This document shows positions 16,799 to 26,664 of a stretch of 64,000 bases of DNA, piece after piece; the first letter of the stretch is position 1, and every line of letters begins with the position of its first letter. The stretch covers positions 124,001 to 188,000 of the forward strand of contig NZ_JAVAMS010000003.1 in assembly GCF_030730945.1 (NCBI RefSeq). The letters are read 5' to 3'. The notes below the pieces were generated by a model, which was given only the letters and a program-made list of their open reading frames with translations, had not been told where the DNA came from and did not search any database. A program made the translations under genes and the position numbers. The stretch is from Aurantiacibacter poecillastricola (GTDB lineage: Bacteria > Pseudomonadota > Alphaproteobacteria > Sphingomonadales > Sphingomonadaceae).

Positions 16799-18961
16799 TC
16801 AGACCGCCAGCGCCGCCAGCAAAAGCAGGGCCACGATATTCGTGATCTTGATCATGGGGTTAACCGCCGGACCTGCGGTATCCTTGTAGGGATCGCCGAC
16901 GGTATCGCCGGTCACGGCGGCCTTGTGCGCCTCCGATCCCTTGCCCCCGTGATTTCCGTCCTCGATATATTTTTTGGCATTGTCCCACGCGCCGCCGCCA
17001 GCCGTCATGGACAGCGCCACGAAGATACCGCCCACGATCACGCCCAGCAGCAGCGCGCCCAGCGCGGCAAAGCCGTTCTGCTGGCCGGCTACAGCGGTAA
17101 TCACGAAATAGACCACGATGGGCGCCAGCACCGGCAGCAGCGAGGGGATGATCATCTCCTTGATCGCAGCCTTGGTGACGAGGTCCACCGTGCGGGCATA
17201 GTCCGGGCGGCTGGTGCCATCCATGATGCCCTTGTCCTTGGCGAACTGGTCGCGCACGTCCTTCACCACGTCGCCCGCCGCACGCCCCACGGCCGTCATG
17301 CCCATGGCCCCGAACAGGTAGGGCAACAAGGCTCCGAGAAGGAGCCCGACGATGACGTAGGGGTTCTCGAGGCTGAAATCGACATCCAGCGCCGGGAACA
17401 GCTCGGCAAGGTCGGTGGTGTAGGCGGCGAACAGCACGAGGGCGGCAAGACCAGCCGAGCCGATGGCATAGCCCTTGGTCACAGCCTTGGTGGTATTGCC
17501 CACCGCGTCCAGCGCGTCGGTTTTCTCGCGCACCGCGTCATCTAGGCCCGCCATCTCCGCGATGCCGCCGGCATTGTCGGTGACGGGGCCATAGGCGTCA
17601 AGCGCCACGACCATGCCCGCCAGCGCCAGCATGGCAGTGGCCGCATAGGCAATGCCGATAAGGCCTGCGAGCTGGTAGGCGATGATGATGCCCGCCACGA
17701 TCACGATGGTCGGCAGCGCGGTCGACTCCAGCGAAATGGCCAGCCCCTGGATCACATTGGTGCCGTGGCCCGTTTCGGACGACTTGGCGATCGAGCGGAC
17801 CGGGCGGTAATTGGTACCGGTGTAATACTCGGTGATCCAGATGATGAGGCCGGTGATGACGAGGCCCAGCAAAGAGCACCAGAACAGGTCCATGCCGGTG
17901 AAGGGCGCGATGGATGCCGTGCCTTCCTCCGCGATGGGAGCTGTGGTGTCGACATTGCCGAGGTTCTCGCCGCCGATGGGCGCGGTCATGTCACCAAGTG
18001 CGAACTGGGTGACGAGGTAGATCAGCGGCACGGCCAGCACGGCGGTGACGATGAAGCCCTTGTACATCGCGCCCATCACATTCGTACCGCCGCCAAGCCG
18101 CACGAAATAGGTGCCTACGATGCTGGTGACGATGCATGCACCGCCAATCAGTAGCGGCAGGGCAACGAGGCCGGCGAAGATTTCGGCCGGAACGTCCGCC
18201 AGCAGCAGCAGGGTGAGCACCATGGTAGCGCCCACGGTGACGACATAGGTCTCGAACAGGTCGGCGGCCATGCCGGCGCAATCGCCCACGTTGTCGCCCA
18301 CGTTGTCGGCGATGACGGCGGGGTTGCGCGGGTCGTCCTCCGGGATGCCCGCTTCCACCTTGCCGACGAGGTCCGCACCGACGTCAGCCGCCTTGGTGAA
18401 GATACCGCCGCCAAGGCGCGCGAAGATCGAGATGAGGGAAGCCCCGAAAGCGAGCGCCACCAGCGCATCTACGATCTCGCGGCGCTCGGCGGACTCCGCG
18501 AGCGACAGGCCCATCAGGTTCACCAGCACGTAGTAGAAGACCGCGATGGCCAGCAGGGCCAGCCCCGCTACCAGCATGCCGGTGATCGCACCTGCGCGGA
18601 AGGCCAGCGTAAGGCCCTGTTGCAGGCCCTTTTCCGCCGCCGCCGCGGTGCGCACGTTGCTCTTGACCGAAATGTTCATGCCGATGAACCCGGCAACTCC
18701 CGACAGGATCGCGCCGATGACGAAGCCGATGGCGCTGAGCGGGCCGAGAAACACCGCGACCAGCACGGCCACGACCACGCCGACGATGGCGATGGTGGTG
18801 TACTGGCGTTTGAGATAGGCCTGTGCGCCTTCCTGGATGGCGCCGGCGATTTCCTGCATCTTGGCGTTACCGGCATCGGCGCCGAGAACCTGGCGACTGG
18901 TGATGAAGCCGTAGACGACGGCCAGCAATCCCAGAACAATAGCGATTAATATATGGTCCAT
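16799..18961 (-). CDS. hppA: K+-insensitive proton-translocating pyrophosphatase
   Basis: 720 residues with about 16 membrane helices. The pyrophosphate-binding motif [11 protein letters not shown] is present, followed by [19 protein letters not shown] and a second acidic cluster near the C-terminus ([17 protein letters not shown]). The determinant [10 protein letters not shown] carries lysine and threonine where K+-dependent enzymes have alanine and glycine, placing it in the K+-independent class. It uses PPi hydrolysis to pump H+ across the cytoplasmic membrane. It is a single transcription unit flanked by terminators on both sides (its own, and that of thiL upstream). Confidence 0.97.
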   Translation of the reverse strand: MDHILIAIVLGLLAVVYGFITSRQVLGADAGNAKMQEIAGAIQEGAQAYLKRQYTTIAIVGVVVAVLVAVFLGPLSAIGFVIGAILSGVAGFIGMNISVKSNVRTAAAAEKGLQQGLTLAFRAGAITGMLVAGLALLAIAVFYYVLVNLMGLSLAESAERREIVDALVALAFGASLISIFARLGGGIFTKAADVGADLVGKVEAGIPEDDPRNPAVIADNVGDNVGDCAGMAADLFETYVVTVGATMVLTLLLLADVPAEIFAGLVALPLLIGGACIVTSIVGTYFVRLGGGTNVMGAMYKGFIVTAVLAVPLIYLVTQFALGDMTAPIGGENLGNVDTTAPIAEEGTASIAPFTGMDLFWCSLLGLVITGLIIWITEYYTGTNYRPVRSIAKSSETGHGTNVIQGLAISLESTALPTIVIVAGIIIAYQLAGLIGIAYAATAMLALAGMVVALDAYGPVTDNAGGIAEMAGLDDAVREKTDALDAVGNTTKAVTKGYAIGSAGLAALVLFAAYTTDLAELFPALDVDFSLENPYVIVGLLLGALLPYLFGAMGMTAVGRAAGDVVKDVRDQFAKDKGIMDGTSRPDYARTVDLVTKAAIKEMIIPSLLPVLAPIVVYFVITAVAGQQNGFAALGALLLGVIVGGIFVALSMTAGGGAWDNAKKYIEDGNHGGKGSEAHKAAVTGDTVGDPYKDTAGPAVNPMIKITNIVALLLLAALAV

Positions 18962-18982
18962 GACCAGCTATTCTCCCCTCTT

Positions 18983-19013
18983 CCCAAATAAAACGGCCCG
19001 GTTTTCCGGGCTC
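18983..19013 (-). terminator. Intrinsic terminator after thiL
   Basis: On the minus strand GCCCGG-AAAA-CCGGGC is followed by CGTTTTATTTGG. It closes the hisG-hisD-nusB-thiL unit before hppA. Confidence 0.85.
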
Positions 19014-19072
19014 GTCAGGAACAAGGGCTAACACAACGCCCTGCTTTCACAAGCGTGAAAACGCCGGGTCTG

Positions 19073-19963
19073 TCAGGGGGAAGGGCTCGACTGTTGGTGC
19101 TGGTAGCCAAGACCCTCGCGGCTCACTATCGGCTCGCGATCCACAAAAAGCGATGCGAAGCCCCGCGGCTCGACCGCGCCGATGCGCGTGGCGGGTACGG
19201 GCGGCTCGGTGTCGGCAGGCAGGGTGAAGAGCAGCTCGTAATCGTCGCCCCATGTCAGGCACTCCATGCGCCTGTCGGGATCGGCGACAGGGCAGGCGGC
19301 GGTGTCGATTGCTATACTGGTCTCGCTCGCCTCGGCCATGCGGAACGCATCGAGGAGGAGACCGTCGGAAACATCCATCATCGCAGTGACATGCGGGGCA
19401 AGCGCCATGCCCTCGGCCACACGGGCTTCGGGGCGAGTGTAGGGCGCCAGATCGCCTTCGCGCTCGCCCTTCAGTACCTCGAAGCCCAACATCGCGGCGC
19501 CCAGCGTGCCGGTGACATAGAGCGCGTCTCCCACTTGCGCGCCGGAGCGGGCGGGAGCGGGTTTATGGGTGGCAAGACCTACCGCGGTAAGGCCCAGCGT
19601 CCGTTCGCCCCTGCCGCTGACGGTGTCGCCGCCGAGCAGACCGATCTCGTAGCGCGCCAGCACCTCGGCCATGCCTACCAGAAACCGCTCGTCGCCTTCG
19701 CCAAGCGTATGGCTGAGCAGTACGCCCAGCGGTCGCGCTCCCATAGCGGCGAGGTCAGACAGGTTGCTGGTGACGAGCTTCCACGCGACGTCCGCCATGT
19801 CCTGCGAGGGAAGGAAATGGACGCCCTCGCACATCGTGTCGTGCGTGAGGATCAGCGTCTCGCCGCCAACATCCAGCGTGGCCGCATCGTCCGCCAGCCC
19901 GCGCGCGCCGGGATCGAGCGGCAGGGCGCGCAGGGCGGCGATGAAGTCTGCTTCGTTCAACAC
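19073..19963 (-). CDS. thiL: Thiamine-monophosphate kinase
   Basis: About 296 residues. The N-terminal NEADFIAALRALP, the DDAATLDVGGETLILTHDTMCEGVHF ATP/Mg stretch split over GLADDAATL, the NLSDLAAMGARPLG motif and the DVSDGLLLDA and GDDYELLF motifs are classic ThiL. It phosphorylates thiamine monophosphate to the active cofactor thiamine diphosphate. The exact start is uncertain: GTG 19963 or TTG 19960 follow a GGAG by a suitable distance, while TTG 19984 gives a longer form. Last gene of the hisG-hisD-nusB-thiL unit; a partial palindromic repeat lies between it and nusB. Confidence 0.94.
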   Translation of the reverse strand: MLNEADFIAALRALPLDPGARGLADDAATLDVGGETLILTHDTMCEGVHFLPSQDMADVAWKLVTSNLSDLAAMGARPLGVLLSHTLGEGDERFLVGMAEVLARYEIGLLGGDTVSGRGERTLGLTAVGLATHKPAPARSGAQVGDALYVTGTLGAAMLGFEVLKGEREGDLAPYTRPEARVAEGMALAPHVTAMMDVSDGLLLDAFRMAEASETSIAIDTAACPVADPDRRMECLTWGDDYELLFTLPADTEPPVPATRIGAVEPRGFASLFVDREPIVSREGLGYQHQQSSPSP

Positions 19964-20035
19964 ATCCGCTCCGTTCCGCAGCAATTGGGAAGAAGCCGCT
20001 GCGCCACTGGCCCTTCAGTCAGGCCTGCGGCCCGC

Positions 20036-20065
20036 CACCTCCCCATCGCTTCGCGACAGGGAGGA
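20036..20065. repeat. Partial copy (one end) of the dispersed multi-hairpin repeat
   Basis: About 30 bases matching one terminal hairpin of the repeats at 27591-27724 and 40071-40203 (CCTCCCCATCGCTTCGCG then ACAGGGAGGA). It starts immediately at the nusB stop codon and lies in the nusB-thiL gap. Only one terminus is recognisable; the interior is missing or diverged. Confidence 0.75.
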
Positions 20066-20518
20066 TCATGTGCGCACCTGTTTCGTCACGGCATCGAGAA
20101 TGCCGTTCACGAATTTCGCCTCGCGCTCGTCGAAGAAGGCGTGTGCGACGTCGACATATTCGCTGATCGCGGTGCCGATGGGCACGTCCTGCCGGGCCAT
20201 CAGTTCGTAGGCGCCGCAGCGCAGGATCTGCAGCATGGTCTTGTCGAGCCGGGCGAGCGTCCAGCCCTCGGCCAGCCGTTCGACCAGCGCGGCGTCGATC
20301 TCCTCCTGCCGCGCGATCACGCCTGCCACCACGTCGTCGAAGAAATCGACTTCGGCGTCCTCGTACTGCTCGTCCTCGATTTCCTTACCCAGACGGTGCT
20401 GGTGGAATTCGTCGAGCAGGCGGGCCGTGGGCGTCTTTTCCATCTGGCGCTGGTAGAGTGCCTGCACGGCAGCAAGGCGCGCGGCGGAGCGGGCTCTGGA
20501 GCGGGCGGGAGTGTTCAT
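20066..20518 (-). CDS. nusB: Transcription antitermination factor NusB
   Basis: 150 residues. Arg/Ala-rich N-terminus (RSRARSAARLAAVQALYQ), the all-helical NusB fold and the C-terminal pattern LRCGAYELMARQDVPIGTAISEYVDVAHAFFDEREAKFVNGILD are diagnostic. NusB with NusE (S10) binds boxA RNA and supports antitermination of rRNA operons. Its ATG overlaps the hisD stop (ATGA), indicating coupling with histidine genes, an arrangement familiar in alphaproteobacteria. A repeat fragment abuts the stop codon. Confidence 0.97.
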   Translation of the reverse strand: MNTPARSRARSAARLAAVQALYQRQMEKTPTARLLDEFHQHRLGKEIEDEQYEDAEVDFFDDVVAGVIARQEEIDAALVERLAEGWTLARLDKTMLQILRCGAYELMARQDVPIGTAISEYVDVAHAFFDEREAKFVNGILDAVTKQVRT

Positions 20519-21807
20519 AGTCTGACTTTCACGCTGGCGGCATGGGCGGGCAGGCCCTCGATCTCGGCCAGCGTCACGGCTGCAGGTCCGATCTCGCCAA
20601 GCGATGCCTCGTCGAGCTGTATGAAGCTGGTGCGCTTCATGAAATCGAGCACCGACAGCCCGCTGGAAAACCGGGCCCGGCGGCCCGTGGGCAGCACGTG
20701 GTTCGGCCCGGCGACGTAATCGCCGATGGCTTCAGGCGTATGGCGGCCGAGGAAGACGCTGCCCGCATGGCGGATTTTCGAGAAGATAGCCTCGGGATCG
20801 TCCACGGCAAGCTGCACGTGTTCGGCGGCGAGACGGTCGGCAAGGGCAGGGGCTTCTTCGAGCAAGTCCTCAACCACGATCACGAAGCCGTTGTTTTCCC
20901 AGCTCTCGCGCGCGACGGACTTGGTTTCGATCTGGGCGAGCAGAACATCGACGGCGTCTTCCACCGCGGCGGCGTAATTCGCGTCGTCGGTGATGAGGAT
21001 GGACTGGCTGGTGGGATCGTGTTCGGCCTGGCTGAGGAGGTCGGCGGCGATCCAGTCGGGGTCGTTCTTCTCATCCGCGATCACCAGAATCTCGCTGGGG
21101 CCAGCCACCATGTCGATGCCGACCACTCCGTATAGCTGGCGCTTGGCTTCGGCGACCCAGGCATTGCCGGGGCCAGTGATCACGTCCACCCGCTGGATGC
21201 GCTGCGTGCCATAGGCAAGCGCGGCAATCGCCTGCGCGCCGCCTACGCGCCACACCTCATCCACTCCGCCGATATGGGCCGCTGCCAGCACCAGGTCGTT
21301 CAACTGGCCTTTGGGCGTTGGCGTGGTGACGACCAGCCGCTCCACCCCGGCGACCTTGGCGGGAATGGCGTTCATCAGCAGGCTGGAGGGATAGGCCGCG
21401 CGCCCGCCCGGCACATAGAGGCCCGCCGCCTCCACCGCATTCCACCGTGCGCCGAGACGCACATTCTGGCGGTCGCGATAGTCGCGGTCGGTCGGCAGCT
21501 GGCTCTCGTGATAGTCGCGGATGCGGGTCGCCGCCGTGTCGAGCGCTTTGCGCACGTCGGGCAGCAGCATATCATAGGCGGCCTTGCACTGGTCCTTGCC
21601 AATGCGCCAGCTGGTAAGGTCGGCGGTCAGCGCGTGCTTGTCGAACCGCATGGTAAGGTCGGTCAACGCCTCGTCGCCCTTCTGGCGCACGTGCTGGATG
21701 ATATCGCGCACATCGCTGGAGACGCCCGCATCGCTCTCGCGCCGGTCGTTGACGATGCGGGTGAACTGGGTCTCGAAATCGAGGTCGGAGGCGGTGAGGC
21801 GGCGCAT
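20515..21807 (-). CDS. hisD: Histidinol dehydrogenase
   Basis: 430 residues starting [12 protein letters not shown]. Full-length HisD with the NAD-binding region (AGLYVPGGRAAYPS, VVTTPTPKG), the signature VDVITGPGNAWVAEAKRQL and the zinc/substrate region DMVAGPSEILVIAD and AEHVQLA. It catalyses the last two oxidations of histidine biosynthesis (histidinol to histidine) with a catalytic zinc. Its ATG overlaps the hisG stop (TGATG) and its stop overlaps the nusB start. The open frame runs further upstream but that part is antisense-frame noise in hisG. Confidence 0.97.
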   Translation of the reverse strand: MRRLTASDLDFETQFTRIVNDRRESDAGVSSDVRDIIQHVRQKGDEALTDLTMRFDKHALTADLTSWRIGKDQCKAAYDMLLPDVRKALDTAATRIRDYHESQLPTDRDYRDRQNVRLGARWNAVEAAGLYVPGGRAAYPSSLLMNAIPAKVAGVERLVVTTPTPKGQLNDLVLAAAHIGGVDEVWRVGGAQAIAALAYGTQRIQRVDVITGPGNAWVAEAKRQLYGVVGIDMVAGPSEILVIADEKNDPDWIAADLLSQAEHDPTSQSILITDDANYAAAVEDAVDVLLAQIETKSVARESWENNGFVIVVEDLLEEAPALADRLAAEHVQLAVDDPEAIFSKIRHAGSVFLGRHTPEAIGDYVAGPNHVLPTGRRARFSSGLSVLDFMKRTSFIQLDEASLGEIGPAAVTLAEIEGLPAHAASVKVRL

Positions 21808-22499
21808 CAGGCGGCTTTCCTTTCGGCGCCAGCGCGGAACCGCTCCACCAGCTTGGCCACGCGCGGATCGGTCTTCCACGCGGCGCGGTTCACGATCAGG
21901 CGCGCGCTCACCTGCATGATCCGGTCGGTCTCGACGAGGCCGTTGGACTTGAGCGTGCCGCCGGTGGAAACGAGGTCCACGATACGGCCCGCGAGCCCGG
22001 CCGAGGGGGCGAGCTCCATCGCGCCGTTCAGCTTTATGCACTCGGCCTGGATGCCCTTCGCCTCGAAATAGCGGCTGGTGATATTGGGATACTTGGTGGC
22101 GACGCGCAGGTGGCTGGCATTGCCGTATTTGTATTCCACCGGCTCCTTCGGCTCCGCCACGGACAGGCGGCACTTGCCGATGCCGAGATCGACCGGGGCG
22201 TAGAGCTCGGAATAGTCGAATTCCTCGATCACGTCGGATCCGACGATGCCCACTTGCGCCGCGCCGAAGGCTACGAACGTCGCCACGTCGAACGCGCGCA
22301 CGCGCAGGATGCGCATGGTGCCGGTCTCGTCCGCGAAGCTGAGCGAGCGATCGAGCTTGTCGTGAAACGCGCTTTCCGGCACGACGCCCGCATCCGCCAT
22401 CACCGGCAGCGCCTCATCCAGGATGCGGCCCTTGGGCACGGCGAAGATGAGCGAACCGAAACGGCTGCTATCGGGGTCGGCTTTGGAACTGGCGGTCAT
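21807..22499 (-). CDS. hisG: ATP phosphoribosyltransferase, short form
   Basis: 230 residues from [10 protein letters not shown]. Contains [26 protein letters not shown], and the PRPP-binding motif [16 protein letters not shown]. It catalyses the first step of histidine synthesis, condensing ATP and PRPP. The length is that of the short HisG form, which lacks the C-terminal regulatory domain and normally needs the HisZ subunit for activity and feedback control. No hisZ is visible in this window. First gene of the hisG-hisD-nusB-thiL unit; divergent from a DUF2332 gene 37 bases away. Confidence 0.96.
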   Translation of the reverse strand: MTASSKADPDSSRFGSLIFAVPKGRILDEALPVMADAGVVPESAFHDKLDRSLSFADETGTMRILRVRAFDVATFVAFGAAQVGIVGSDVIEEFDYSELYAPVDLGIGKCRLSVAEPKEPVEYKYGNASHLRVATKYPNITSRYFEAKGIQAECIKLNGAMELAPSAGLAGRIVDLVSTGGTLKSNGLVETDRIMQVSARLIVNRAAWKTDPRVAKLVERFRAGAERKAA

Positions 22500-22535
22500 G
22501 GCCGCGCGATGTAGTAGCGCGAAGCACAAAGGGCA

Positions 22536-23636
22536 ATGCGGATGAAAGGGCCAATGGCTGGATCGGACAAATCGAAAAAGGTGATGGAGATCGCCAGCGT
22601 ACCCGAGGCGATCGAGTGGCAGGCAGAACACCTGAAGCGCGCCGGGGCCGAAAACAACGCCCGCGTGATCCGCGCCTTGCTCGCCGTGCTGGAGACTGAC
22701 ACCGCGACCGGGCGGCGTATGGCCAATTGGCAGGGGCTGACGCTGGAGGACGCGATGCCGCTGCGCGTTGCGGGCGGTTTCCATTACCTGTTGCTCTCCG
22801 GCGAGGAGGAGCGGCTGGCCGACATCTATCGCGGCGCGATTACCGACCAGGGACAGGTCGATGCGCTGATCGTGGAGATTGCCGAGCGGCACGATCACAC
22901 GCTGCTCCCCTGGCTCGACAGCCCGCCGCAGACCAACGAGGCCGGGCGCTCCGCCAGCGTGATGGCGGCGCTGTTGTGGCTCTCGGGCAAGCTCGGTCCG
23001 AAATTCGAGCTGAACGAGATCGGCGCGAGCGCGGGCATCAACACGATGATGGCGCGCTTCTATTACGACCTTGGCGGGACCAAGGTGGGCCCGAGCCTTT
23101 CCTCGATCCGCATAGAGTCCGAGTGGCAAGGCGACCCGCCGCCGCAAAACCCGGTGGAGATCGTGCGAGCCGAGGGCTGTGACATTGCGCCGGTCGATCT
23201 CACCGACGAGAAGCAGGCGCTGCGCCTCAAGAGCTATATCTGGCCCGAAGTGACGGACCGCCTCGCCCGCATGGACGCCGCCATCGCCATGGCCGAGCGT
23301 GCGCCGCCGGAACTGAGGCGCATGGACGCTGCCGAATTCATGAAGGAGCGGCTGGGCGCTGAGCAGGAGGAAGGCGTCACCCGCGTCCTCTTCCACACGG
23401 TGATGTGGCAATACATGCCCGAGATCACGCGTGACGCCGTGACCGAGGCGATGGAAGCGGCGGCGGCGAAGGCTACAGCTGAAAAGCCGCTGGCATGGAT
23501 CCGCGTCGAGACCAATCGCGAGACGTTCAAACACGAGCTTACGGTGAAATACTGGCCCGGAGGCGGTGACGACTGGACGATGCTGGCCGAAGCGCATCCG
23601 CACGGCGCGTGGGTCGAGTGGAAAGGCGCGGACTAG
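22536..23636 (+). CDS. DUF2332 family protein
   Basis: 366 residues. The stretch [21 protein letters not shown] followed by [22 protein letters not shown] matches the DUF2332 family of unknown function; the EIGASAGIN element resembles a methyltransferase-type nucleotide-binding loop. No signal peptide or membrane segment. Alternative starts at 22542 and 22554 cannot be separated from 22536 (no strong ribosome-binding site). It is convergent with an epoxide-hydrolase-like gene, with only three bases between stops. Function unknown. Confidence 0.8.
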   Translation: MRMKGPMAGSDKSKKVMEIASVPEAIEWQAEHLKRAGAENNARVIRALLAVLETDTATGRRMANWQGLTLEDAMPLRVAGGFHYLLLSGEEERLADIYRGAITDQGQVDALIVEIAERHDHTLLPWLDSPPQTNEAGRSASVMAALLWLSGKLGPKFELNEIGASAGINTMMARFYYDLGGTKVGPSLSSIRIESEWQGDPPPQNPVEIVRAEGCDIAPVDLTDEKQALRLKSYIWPEVTDRLARMDAAIAMAERAPPELRRMDAAEFMKERLGAEQEEGVTRVLFHTVMWQYMPEITRDAVTEAMEAAAAKATAEKPLAWIRVETNRETFKHELTVKYWPGGGDDWTMLAEAHPHGAWVEWKGAD

Positions 23637-23639
23637 CTC

Positions 23640-24539
23640 TCAGTCGGTACGCGCGAGGAAGGCATCGAGCGCGGCGTTCACGGCATCGGGCGCTTCCCAC
23701 GGCACGAAATGGCCTGCGCCGGGAATGCGCTCGACCGTCAGGTTGCTTGCCACTTCATCGAGCCCATCGATATTGCCCGGTCGCAGGGCCTCGTCCTTCA
23801 TGCCCCACACGACCAACATGGGAATCTCGATCATGGGCACAGGCGGCGGAGAGTATTCGGGCGGGAGGCCGAAGGGGTCGTCCATCGACGGGACCGAGAC
23901 GGCGCTGGCACGATACCAGTTCAGCATGGCGAAGGCATTTTCCGGGTTCTGCCACTGCGGCATCAGCCGTTCGAGCTCGGCGGGATCGTATTGCGGCCGG
24001 TCGTTCCACGTAAGCGCCTCCTGCAGCAGTCCCGCAAGCCCGTGCTCGGCAATCGCCTCGTCATAGGCGGGATCGCGGAAGACGCGCATATACTGGCTGG
24101 CGGCGCGCTGGTCCCTGTCGGTCAGCAGCAGGCGCTGGAAGATCACCGGGTGCGGCGCATTGGCGATCACCGCGCGGGTCACGTGGCCAGTCGCCTGTCC
24201 ATAGGCTGCCACCAGCCACGCCAGCGCACCGCCCCAGTCATGGCCGATTATGGTGTAGGTCGAGACCCCGAGCGTCTCGGCCAGGCCTGCAATATCCTGC
24301 ACCAGCGCCATCGTCTCGTAATGCCCGGTGCCCTCGGGCCGCGAGGAATTGCCATAGCCGCGCTGGTCGGGCGCGATGCAGCGATAGCGGCCATTAAGGT
24401 GCTCGATCTGGTGACGCCAGGTACGGTGGTTTTCCGGGAAGCCGTGGAGGAACAGCAGCGCCGGAGCATCGCGTGGGCCGGAGTCCCACACGTCCAGCTC
24501 GATGCCGGTGGGAAGCTTGACGCGGGAAAGTTCGCTCAT
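23640..24539 (-). CDS. Alpha/beta hydrolase, epoxide-hydrolase-like
   Basis: 299 residues from ATG 24539 (MSELSRVKLPTG). The fold signatures are the oxyanion HGFPENHRTW, the nucleophile elbow GHDWGGALAW with aspartate as nucleophile, and the late histidine in GAGHFVPWEAP. The Asp nucleophile and HGFPE are typical of soluble epoxide hydrolases and haloalkane dehalogenases; the two lid tyrosines expected for epoxide hydrolases are plausible but not verified. It is probably co-transcribed with the FKBP gene one base upstream, in a five-gene minus-strand run starting at bolA. Confidence 0.85.
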   Translation of the reverse strand: MSELSRVKLPTGIELDVWDSGPRDAPALLFLHGFPENHRTWRHQIEHLNGRYRCIAPDQRGYGNSSRPEGTGHYETMALVQDIAGLAETLGVSTYTIIGHDWGGALAWLVAAYGQATGHVTRAVIANAPHPVIFQRLLLTDRDQRAASQYMRVFRDPAYDEAIAEHGLAGLLQEALTWNDRPQYDPAELERLMPQWQNPENAFAMLNWYRASAVSVPSMDDPFGLPPEYSPPPVPMIEIPMLVVWGMKDEALRPGNIDGLDEVASNLTVERIPGAGHFVPWEAPDAVNAALDAFLARTD

Positions 24540-24540
24540 C

Positions 24541-25029
24541 TCAGACCCCCTTGCTGGGTATGCCGACCAGTTCGATGGTGAAGAACAGCGTCGCGCCGCC
24601 GGGAATGGGGCCGCGGCCCTGCAGGCCATAGGCGAGCTCTGCCGGGATGGCGATTTCCGCCGTGTCGCCCACGCCCATGTAGGGAATGGCGACCTGCCAT
24701 CCTCGCACGAGATTGCTCAGCGGGAATTCAATTGGAGCGCGGCCCGCGTTGCTGTCGAACGTCTCGCCATCGGCGAAAGTGCCGGTGTAATTGACCTGCA
24801 CCACGTCCTGCACGGTAGGGGCCGGGCCGGTGCCATCGCCTGCCGTGCGGCGGAATTTCACCCCGCCTTCCAGAGTATGCCAGCCATCCTCGTGACTGAG
24901 CGAATGGAGCGCGGCCTGCTGGGTATTATGCCACGCGAGGCTGCCCGGTGCGCCGGGTTCGGGGGCATCCTGCGCGGTGGCGGAAGTTGCGAAAGCGAGG
25001 GCGGCGAGGGGGAGGATCAGCTTGTTCAT
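24541..25029 (-). CDS. FKBP-type peptidyl-prolyl isomerase, exported
   Basis: 162 residues with a signal peptide (MNKLILPLAALAFATSATAQ). The FKBP core follows: VQVNYTGTFADGETFDS, then the conserved VRGWQVAIPYMGVGDTAEIAIPAELAYG and the closing LFFTIELVGI strand. These cover the FK506-pocket positions of small periplasmic FKBPs. It catalyses cis-trans isomerisation of X-Pro bonds in periplasmic proteins. It lies between pirin and the epoxide-hydrolase-like gene, same strand, with short gaps. Confidence 0.93.
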   Translation of the reverse strand: MNKLILPLAALAFATSATAQDAPEPGAPGSLAWHNTQQAALHSLSHEDGWHTLEGGVKFRRTAGDGTGPAPTVQDVVQVNYTGTFADGETFDSNAGRAPIEFPLSNLVRGWQVAIPYMGVGDTAEIAIPAELAYGLQGRGPIPGGATLFFTIELVGIPSKGV

Positions 25030-25055
25030 AGGCGACCCTTAGCCCGCAATTTTCC

Positions 25056-25943
25056 TCACGGATAGCTCACCGTCTTTGGCGCGCCATCGGGGAGGGGTAT
25101 CCACTCCGCCCCGTCGCCCGGCACGCGGGCGAAGCGCTGTTCGCGCCAGTCCTCCTTGGCCTGCTCGATCCGCTCCCGGTCGGAGCTGACGAAGTTCCAC
25201 CAGACGTGTCGCTTGCTGGTGAAAGCCTCGCCGCCAAGCAGCATTACCCGCCCGCCGTAGCGGCTGGTCAAGGTCATGGCGTCACCCGGCTTCAGCACCG
25301 TCAGCGCGTAGAGCTCCAGTGCCGCGCCATCTATCGCGGCATCGCCGCCCACCAGCATCACTGCGCGCTCGTCCGCCTCGGGATCAATGGGGATGGAGCC
25401 GCCCTCCTGCAGCAGGATCTCGGCATAGATGGTGTCGGCATAGCAGGTGGTCTGCGCCCGTTCGCCCCACAGCTCGCCCATGATGACCTGTGCGCGCGCT
25501 CCGTCGCCGTCGATCCACGGCAGGTCGCTGACGGCTTCGAACGCCGGGTCAATCTCCTCACGGCCATCGGGCAGGGCCAGCCAGGTCTGCATGCCGTAGA
25601 GACTCGGCCCCTTGGCGCGCTCGGCCTGCGGGCTGCGTTCGGAATGGACGATGCCGCTGCCGGCCGTCATCAGGTTCACTGTGCCGGGGCGGATGGTGGA
25701 GTAGGTGCCGAGGCTGTCGCGATGATCGATCGCGCCGTCGAACAGCCAGGTGACGGTGGCGAGGTTGATATGCGGGTGCGGGCGCACGTCCATGCCCCTG
25801 CCAAGATCGAGTTCCGCCGGGCCGAACTGGTCGACGAAGACGAAGGGCCCGACCATGCGGCATTCCTTCGAGGGCACCGCCCGGCGCACGGTGAAATCGC
25901 CAAGATCGTGGCTGACGGGGGTAACGGTCTTGACGATGCTCAT
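25056..25943 (-). CDS. Pirin family protein
   Basis: 295 residues. The N-terminal cupin has the metal ligands in RPHPHIN and HRDS and the conserved GSGIVHSERS element; a second C-terminal cupin-like half follows (PGDAMTLTSRYGGRVMLLGGEAF). Pirins bind Fe(II); some, such as E. coli YhhW, act as quercetin dioxygenases and others are redox-sensitive regulators. The role here is not shown by the sequence. It follows the GST gene by 13 bases in the bolA-GST-pirin-FKBP-hydrolase run. Confidence 0.9.
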   Translation of the reverse strand: MSIVKTVTPVSHDLGDFTVRRAVPSKECRMVGPFVFVDQFGPAELDLGRGMDVRPHPHINLATVTWLFDGAIDHRDSLGTYSTIRPGTVNLMTAGSGIVHSERSPQAERAKGPSLYGMQTWLALPDGREEIDPAFEAVSDLPWIDGDGARAQVIMGELWGERAQTTCYADTIYAEILLQEGGSIPIDPEADERAVMLVGGDAAIDGAALELYALTVLKPGDAMTLTSRYGGRVMLLGGEAFTSKRHVWWNFVSSDRERIEQAKEDWREQRFARVPGDGAEWIPLPDGAPKTVSYP

Positions 25944-25956
25944 GGCAGGCGCGCTC

Positions 25957-26664
25957 CTATTGTTCGTCCAGTTCCTCGTAATGGCGGAAGATGCCGTCCT
26001 CGTTGAACTCCATGCGGTTCTCGCTGGCGAGGTAATCAGCGAGGGGCTCGATCTCGGGCACGGCGCCCTGCAGGCCTTCGAGATGCGGCCAGGAACCCTG
26101 CATCTGCTTCATGTAGTTGGGAAAGGCGTAGTCGAGCCCTTCCATGACCTGGAACAGGCTGGTGTCGACATGGGTGGGCTGCTGGCCCAGCACGAACGGC
26201 CCGCCCCGCGCGGCAATCGCATTGTCGAAATGGATGAGATACTTGGGAATGCGATCGGCGCGGAAATGCTGGGCTTTGTCGAAGGCCGCTTCCATCTGGT
26301 CGGCGTAATAGAGCCCGCTGGCGATGGGGTGGTGAACGCTATGCACCTCCTCAACGAAATCGGCGATGTCGATCTGCAATTGCAGGAGTTGCAGGTCGAG
26401 CTCCATCTCCCCCGAGCCATGGCCTTCCTTGTCGGAGAGATATTGCAGGATCAACGCGGTCTGGCCGATCACCACCTCGTCATCCACGATATAGGGTGGC
26501 GCGAAGGGACGGATGCCTTCCATGGCGTGCATATGCTCCACCAGCGCATCGGCATTCTGCTCGCGCGCCATGTCGGTGTAGTCGATCTCGAAGGCCTCGC
26601 AGAACAGGCGCACGAACTCGCCGCGGCCCGGGATCTGCGGCCAGTACCACAGCTCGATGCTCAT
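25957..26664 (-). CDS. Glutathione S-transferase family protein
   Basis: 235 residues starting MSIELWYWPQIPGRGEFVRLF. The N-terminal thioredoxin-like domain has the Sigma/Alpha-type start (tyrosine near residue 7) and the glutathione-binding VIGQTALILQYL segment; the rest is the helical domain. The class is uncertain. GSTs conjugate or use glutathione in detoxification. Its ATG overlaps the bolA stop (ATGA), so the two are translationally coupled, which fits the glutathione-dependent BolA/monothiol-glutaredoxin partnership but does not prove it. Confidence 0.88.
   Translation of the reverse strand: MSIELWYWPQIPGRGEFVRLFCEAFEIDYTDMAREQNADALVEHMHAMEGIRPFAPPYIVDDEVVIGQTALILQYLSDKEGHGSGEMELDLQLLQLQIDIADFVEEVHSVHHPIASGLYYADQMEAAFDKAQHFRADRIPKYLIHFDNAIAARGGPFVLGQQPTHVDTSLFQVMEGLDYAFPNYMKQMQGSWPHLEGLQGAVPEIEPLADYLASENRMEFNEDGIFRHYEELDEQ

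Noticed and set aside
21808..22173. Upstream extension of the hisD open frame.
   Set aside because: The extra residues are Arg/Pro/Gly-rich frame noise inside hisG; homologues begin at MRRLTASD.
22500..23603. Upstream extension of the hisG open frame.
   Set aside because: It is antisense to the DUF2332 gene and unrelated to HisG.
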